From: Dipteris shenzhenensis
Taxonomy: Eukaryota > Polypodiophyta > Polypodiopsida > Gleicheniales
Length of the DNA: 64,000 nucleotides
Assembly (NCBI GenBank): GCA_047967505.1
Contig: CM106538.1
Reading direction: 5' to 3' (one strand)
The position numbers and the translations under genes were made by a program. The notes beneath the pieces are model-generated. The model did no database searches and was not told where the DNA came from. It was given only the letters and a program-made list of their open reading frames with translations. Below, one piece after another: positions 59,601-64,000 of this stretch. Positions within the stretch are counted from its first letter, which is position 1. Each line of letters opens with the position of its first letter.

Positions 59601-60190
59601 ATATTGTCATACCTTCTATTCCAGTTTTTTATCATGTTTTCGACACAATTGCCCATCTGCTAATAATTTGATCTTCTCACCAGAATTTTTTCCACAATGT
59701 GCATGCACATCACACTCTCTTTCCCATTTTCGCAAATGGATAACATTGACAATGTATCAATACATGAGAACATTTCGCTAAACTCCGATGTTGTTGAACT
59801 AGATGGAAACCCCATGAAATGCCAAGCAAAATCTATGGACATCTTGAGTTGTGTTGTAAGCCTCAATGGGATGCAATCGTACGAACAGTTGTTGAATATC
59901 TTATAGAAACACATCTTCACAACACTATGGATTCACATCGCCTTGGTGCAAGCTTAGTGCAAACCTTCCACTGAAGCACGAACCTAGGCCAACAAGGGAT
60001 GAAGTTAGGTACTTGCTACAACGCTCCTCCTCCTCAAGATGTCTCGTTCATGATTGCTTGTAGTGGTTGTCTGGAGCGCTTGAAACGAGCGCTTGAAACG
60101 TAGTGTTGCATGATGGCATTTCTATTGTCCAATAGATTGGCATCAGTAAAATGAGGACTATTTTGCGCAACATAAAATACTTATGAATGA

Positions 60191-60568
60191 TTGGGCATGC
60201 CCCGCATTTCTCGCCCTGCTTTCCAAGCTCCGACTAAAAAGGCACTACACTCGCTGGTCCAAAGAAGAGGAGTTGCACTTGCAAACTCTTGTGAGAGGCT
60301 AAACCTTTGTGCAAGCAAAGTATCTTTACTCTTCGATAGCAAACAAAGAAACTACAACTATATCATATCAAGCATCTGTAGCAAGATATATAAGATAAAG
60401 AGCACATTGGAGGATACTTCATTGCCTGCAATGGTGCACACAATGCACACCCTTGAGATAGGGTCCTACCTCCATCCGAAATCTCAAGCAGTACCGCAAC
60501 AGCCAGCAAATTTAAACAACGGTAGCATGCAAAGGAAACGCAAGAGAGTTAGCAAGAGCCCCCAATAG
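60191..60568 (+). pseudogene. Helitron N-terminal region, lysine/arginine-rich segment
   Basis: An open stretch of 125 codons with a C-terminal KRKRKRV-like basic patch, directly upstream of the DUF6570-like part. An additional open stretch at 59697-59906 lies before it. Assigned to the Helitron by position; no independent domain recognised. Confidence 0.45.
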
Positions 60569-60589
60569 GTATACAAGATCATCATCAAA

Positions 60590-61131
60590 GACACACCCAG
60601 ATATTCTTGCACAAGTTGTGGTACCCTCAAGTTCGCAGCAAATTTGAAGAAGCTTCCTATCCAGTTCGCAGGTCCATTGTTGAACATTGTGCAGGGAGAG
60701 CTTTCTAGCACAAAACCATGCATATGCGGCCTCTGCCTGAAAGATTTTCGAAAGAACATAACACCCACTTTTTATTTAGGAAACATGACGCTACAGCCTA
60801 CAATGCAACACATCAACTCTTAATAGGTTTGAAGAAAGGCTCGTGGCTATAAGACTACCCTTTGCACAGATTCGGGAGCTATCATATGAGGTCCAATATG
60901 GGTTGCATGGAAGTGTCATCAACGTGTTTGCAGACATCGATAGGGCACATCAAGTGCTACCATGTTTTTTAACTGACAATTCAACCGTGCTAGTTGCAAT
61001 CAAGTGGAGGTTCCAATACACACACAACTACATGAGTGGACTTGTGCATCCAACGAAAACCATCTTTGCAATGCATGAACTTATAAGCACACCACTATGC
61101 ATGGAAAGCAGTGTCCGTATAAACTTTGTCT
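60590..61131 (+). pseudogene. DUF6570-like domain of the Helitron protein
   Basis: A first piece at 60590-60822 contains YSCTSCG and CICGLCLKDF, Cys pairs of zinc-ribbon type. A second, in another frame (60826-61131), reads ERLVAIRLPFAQIRELS and YGLHGSVINVFADIDRAHQV, followed by LPCF. This matches the pattern usual for DUF6570 (ERxLIA..PFMQIRELP..G..V.NVP.D....LPR). I recall this domain mainly from Helitron proteins of animals and other non-angiosperm groups. Confidence 0.75.
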
Positions 61132-61133
61132 AG

Positions 61134-61757
61134 ATGGAGCATATTAAGAGTATCCAAACGGACGGAGTAGCGATTGAAAACATGCCAAAAATAATAGAGG
61201 AGAAGCACGAAGAGAATGCGATGGAAACAGATACTCTTGTGCATGGCATATACACAGCGCAACAAGTAGTCGACTTCCAAGAAAAACCAATAGTCGTTGC
61301 CCCATCAAAAGGGTTCTCACCACTTAGCATTTTCAAAGGCAAACACTGCAAGGAGATGGCATTCCCTACATTGTTTTTTGGCCACATGCAATCCTATAAA
61401 CTACCAGAGTGTACAAGCTACCAAAGAATCATAAAGTGGGAGCTGATGAACCAAGACCGATGCTTTGCAACATGCATCAAGAACCTTTTTTTCAAGACAA
61501 TGAAAGTCCTTGTATGCCAAGTGCTATCTACCACATGGGTCAACTGCAAAAGGGTCAACTCAGAGGCAGAACTTTACACGCAAAAGATGCACTCCTTGAC
61601 ACAAACATAGAGAAATTGCTCCACTCCAATATTGGCTACTGTGATTTTACATGCCTTTGCACATCTGTCGATTATAAGCAACGCTTGCAGAAAATTTTGT
61701 TTGGGATGCTACGTCAACTTGGCCCACCCACATTCTTTGTCACTTTGTTGACCGCAT
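61134..61757 (+). pseudogene. Helitron-like N-domain
   Basis: 61134-61550 reads FSPLSIFKGKHCKEMAFPTL and KNLFFKTMKVLVCQVLSTTW; after a frame change near 61550 it continues as QLRGRTLHAKDALLD and LRQLGPPTFFVTLLTA to 61757. The FPTLFFG and GPPTFF motifs are hallmarks of the segment preceding the Rep domain. Confidence 0.85.
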
Positions 61758-61758
61758 A

Positions 61759-62530
61759 ATGATTATGGGCGCCACTCCTAGAATGCCTTGTGAATTGCAA
61801 CTGCTTGAGCTTCAAAAGCTGAACAAGAATGGGATACGTAGCATGATACAAAATGACTTTATTACTACAGCTAGATACTATGTCCACAAATTCAAGGCCC
61901 TCAAGAATTGCCTTAAGAAAGACCCATCAATTGTAGGTGCAGTTGACTTCTTTTTCGTAAAACAGAATTCCAAAACAAAGGCAATCAGCAAGACCACGGT
62001 CTTCTATGGTGTGACAGTGCCCCTATATATGGCATTACACCAAACAAGGAGGTCACAGCATACATTGACAAATACATTACAACAGATCTCTCACTGTTGG
62101 ATCTATCGGAGAAAGAAATTCAAATACACAGGCACAAAAAGACATTCAAACATCGAGGCAAGGCATGCAAGTTCGGCTTCCCCAGGGCACCGACGATTGA
62201 AACTATGATTCTTCTCCCTCTGTCAGAGGATAGCGAAACGAGGACACCGAAAAAAAACATGAAGAAAACCAGCAACCTAATGCTGGAAGAATCGTTACTG
62301 CAACTCAATTTCAAGATGTTCCTACATAAACTAGGATTATCTTACAATGAATACATCTCCGCACCAAGGAGCAAATTAGCCAGCCAATAGTACTTCTCAA
62401 GCGACAACCAAAGGATATGTACACAAACAATTTCAACCCCACGATATCCAAGCTGTGGTATGCAAATACCGATATTTAGTTTGTCCCCATGCTGTGGCAT
62501 CATATTGCACGTCATACATGACAAAATAGA
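61759..62530 (+). pseudogene. Helitron Rep nuclease with altered HUH motif
   Basis: 61759-61960 contains ARYYVHKFKALKNCL; a frame change near 61960 leads into TEFQNKGNQQDHGLLWCDSA, then APIYGITPNKEVTAYIDKYI and KACKFGFPRAP to about 62388. The HUH site, normally HxH, reads Q-D-H (61989-61997), losing one metal-binding His. A stop and a frame change follow at about 62470-62485. The Y2 catalytic motif YCTSYMTK is intact at 62503-62526. Family knowledge: Rep nicks and transfers single strands during rolling-circle transposition. This copy is inactive. Confidence 0.88.
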
Positions 62531-63023
62531 CAAGGAGACCACAGAGGCAGTAAAAAGTGCAATCACAGCAAGCACGTCAATCGAAACACCCACAAACGAA
62601 CACATAAGAAATGTGGGAAACGCAATACTAAACACGCAACACATAAGCTCGCAGCAAGCGGCGTACCTTTGCTTGTCTCCACCTCTGACAAGTGCAAGCA
62701 AAGAATTCTTCTACATTAACACGAGCCCGATCGAGGAAAGAACACTACTTCTTAATAGGCGCACCCAGTTACAAACAATTGACCCTTCCAACACGGATAT
62801 TTTCTTCGATGACGTTATCAAAAAGTACACAAGGCGTGCCCTGAAATACACGGACATTTGCCTCGCTACTTTTGCAAGCAAGCACACAAAAACAACCAAG
62901 ACCAAGAGGGAAAATAATAAGGTTCAACAAATACAGCAAGACAAAAGATCCGAAGAATCGTTACAGACAGCTATGCTTGCTATACCTTCCATTCCTTCAC
63001 ATGGAGCACACATTGACGAATGA
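62520..63023 (+). pseudogene. Helitron Rep-to-helicase linker
   Basis: Continues in frame from the Y2 motif: KETTEAVKSAITAS, IRNVGNAILNTQHISSQQAAYLCLSP, FFYINTSPIEERTLLLNR, and KYTDICLATFASK, ending in a Lys/Gln-rich tail. These phrases match the conserved linker of Helitron proteins (NxxxxxQEISAQEAVYxLL pattern in related families). Confidence 0.75.
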
Positions 63024-63294
63024 TATTCCAACATGGCACGATATGTAGCAAGCAAATGCAGATGTGATTGACATCAATCACTCGCAGTTTGATAGAAGCA
63101 CAAAGTATGAGGAATTCAACGACAGGGTTGAACCATTAATCTCTACGACAAGCAGCATCACTACAAGCGATCACACCACTAGCGCAGAAAAATTTGACCT
63201 CAGTTTGGAAATGAATATGCATAACATGAAGGCAAGGTGAAAAGACCAACGTCACATAAGACAAGCGACAATGCCGACACACTTCTGAAGGCTT

Positions 63295-64000
63295 AACGAA
63301 TGAGTAGCGATCAATCATCAACGACATCGTGCTCAAGAAAATCAACAATCCTGAAAGGCAATTCCACCTTCTGCTCTTCGGAGAGGCAGGTACGGGAAAA
63401 ACTCACGCTGATGCTACTAGTGCAGACACTGCTACGCTTCTACATGCATAAGGAAACATCTAATATTGACTTGTTGAGAGCAATCTTGCTCGCCTTTGGT
63501 GGTATGACTATACATGGAGCGCTACACTTCCCACTACTGTCATCAACCTACACATCGCTTTGATGACCTACACATCGCTTTTAGTGGAATGCTAATATCA
63601 AGGTCCTAAACATGAGGCGCTTAAAAATACCACTAAAAAAAATTCATTCAGTTCCTCACCTTTTCCACACAAATGCCGCCAAGGACATTCATAACGACTA
63701 TGTTGTCAACATCCTTCAATCAGAACCACACATTCCTCACACAAAAGACATAAGACATAAAACATGCAGCAAATCAGTGAGAGTGCCATTGGACCCTTGA
63801 CTGACAAGTGGGATGCACGGTCAACTGTGCCTGAAAAAGGGCATGATTATAGAGATTTGTTCCGGAAACTTGAACGTTGCAGACGGGATTGTCAATGGTG
63901 CAGATGGAGTGTTCATGGAGAGCAACACCGAAGTCAAGCCTCATGTCATTTGGATGCTCTTCAATGACCAACCATTGGGATAAAGATCACGTTCAAAGAA
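63295..64000 (+). pseudogene. Pif1-family helicase part of the Helitron, internally deleted
   Basis: Begins LTNE*RSIINDIVLKKI, then Walker A GEAGTGKT at 63380-63403. A GGMTIHGALHFPL segment follows near 63500 in another frame, then LFHTNAAKDIHNDYV near 63665, and near the window end NLNVADGIVNGADGVF from 63867. Walker A to the NL(N/D)VADG motif is about 480 nt here, much less than the several hundred codons usual in Pif1 helicases, and no Walker B (DExSM-like) motif is visible. The central helicase core therefore appears deleted. The gene continues past 64000. Confidence 0.85.

Larger units (their letters stand above)
59690..64000 (+). mobile_element. Helitron (rolling-circle transposon), degenerate, runs off right edge
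   Basis: The plus strand carries, in the expected order, a DUF6570-like N-terminal region, the Helitron N-domain, the Rep (HUH/Y2) nuclease and a Pif1-family helicase. The parts lie in different frames with numerous stops. The 5' end (normally TC) and 3' hairpin were not identified, and the helicase is still in progress at the window end. Unlike the CACTA elements, no terminal inverted repeats or target duplication are expected. Confidence 0.88.

Overview
This window is nuclear DNA of a land plant. It has a single well-supported host gene, a spliced WRINKLED1-type AP2/ERF transcription factor with a 9-nt micro-exon. The rest is dominated by plant-type transposons (CACTA/EnSpm with DUF4218 and DUF4216, Ty1/copia, Helitron), degenerate plant-telomere-like TTTAGGG repeats and long microsatellites. 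Low gene density and nested, decayed elements point to a large repeat-rich genome. The very long CA/TG and CATG arrays and the Helitron type would fit a fern or other non-grass vascular plant, but the sequence alone does not name the species.

Layout. 1-9.8 kb: AT-rich intergenic DNA with CA/TG/CATG arrays and a (TC)26 tract. 9.85-13.3 kb: GC-rich promoter zone with an E2F-like palindrome, then the WRI1-like gene (8 exons, 443 aa, reading frame continuous across all junctions). 13.3-16.7 kb: intergenic DNA with a perfect hairpin and a (CT)n tract. 16.7-26.4 kb: a small LTR retrotransposon on the minus strand (two 179-bp LTRs, TATTT target duplication, tRNA-Met primer site, no recognisable protein), split by CACTA element 1 (18287-24402, TTT duplication). 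27.0-33.3 kb: CACTA element 2 (AAT duplication). 33.3-35.6 kb: degenerate tandem repeats. 35.6-45.2 kb: a decayed minus-strand LTR-element body with coiled-coil and zinc-knuckle coding but no polymerase seen. 45.6-48.3 kb: a separate LTR with its primer site and a 5'-truncated copia polymerase. 48.3-53 kb: CT microsatellites and a less repetitive stretch. 53.07-56.25 kb: a minus-strand copia element with two LTRs. 56.3-59.6 kb: nothing recognised. 59.7 kb to the window end: a broken Helitron running off the right edge.

The most unusual content is the CACTA pair. They are diverged relatives with one architecture: subterminal motif clusters at both ends plus a third cluster just before the transposase, a long homopurine tract at the same internal position, and reciprocally deleted transposase genes. 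Neither looks autonomous. Their motifs differ (a palindromic CGCTATATAGCG core in element 1, GTCGGTAT/ATCGATAT-type in element 2), as if motif and DNA-binding specificity diverged together.

All domain calls were made by eye from translated sequence. No database search was possible.
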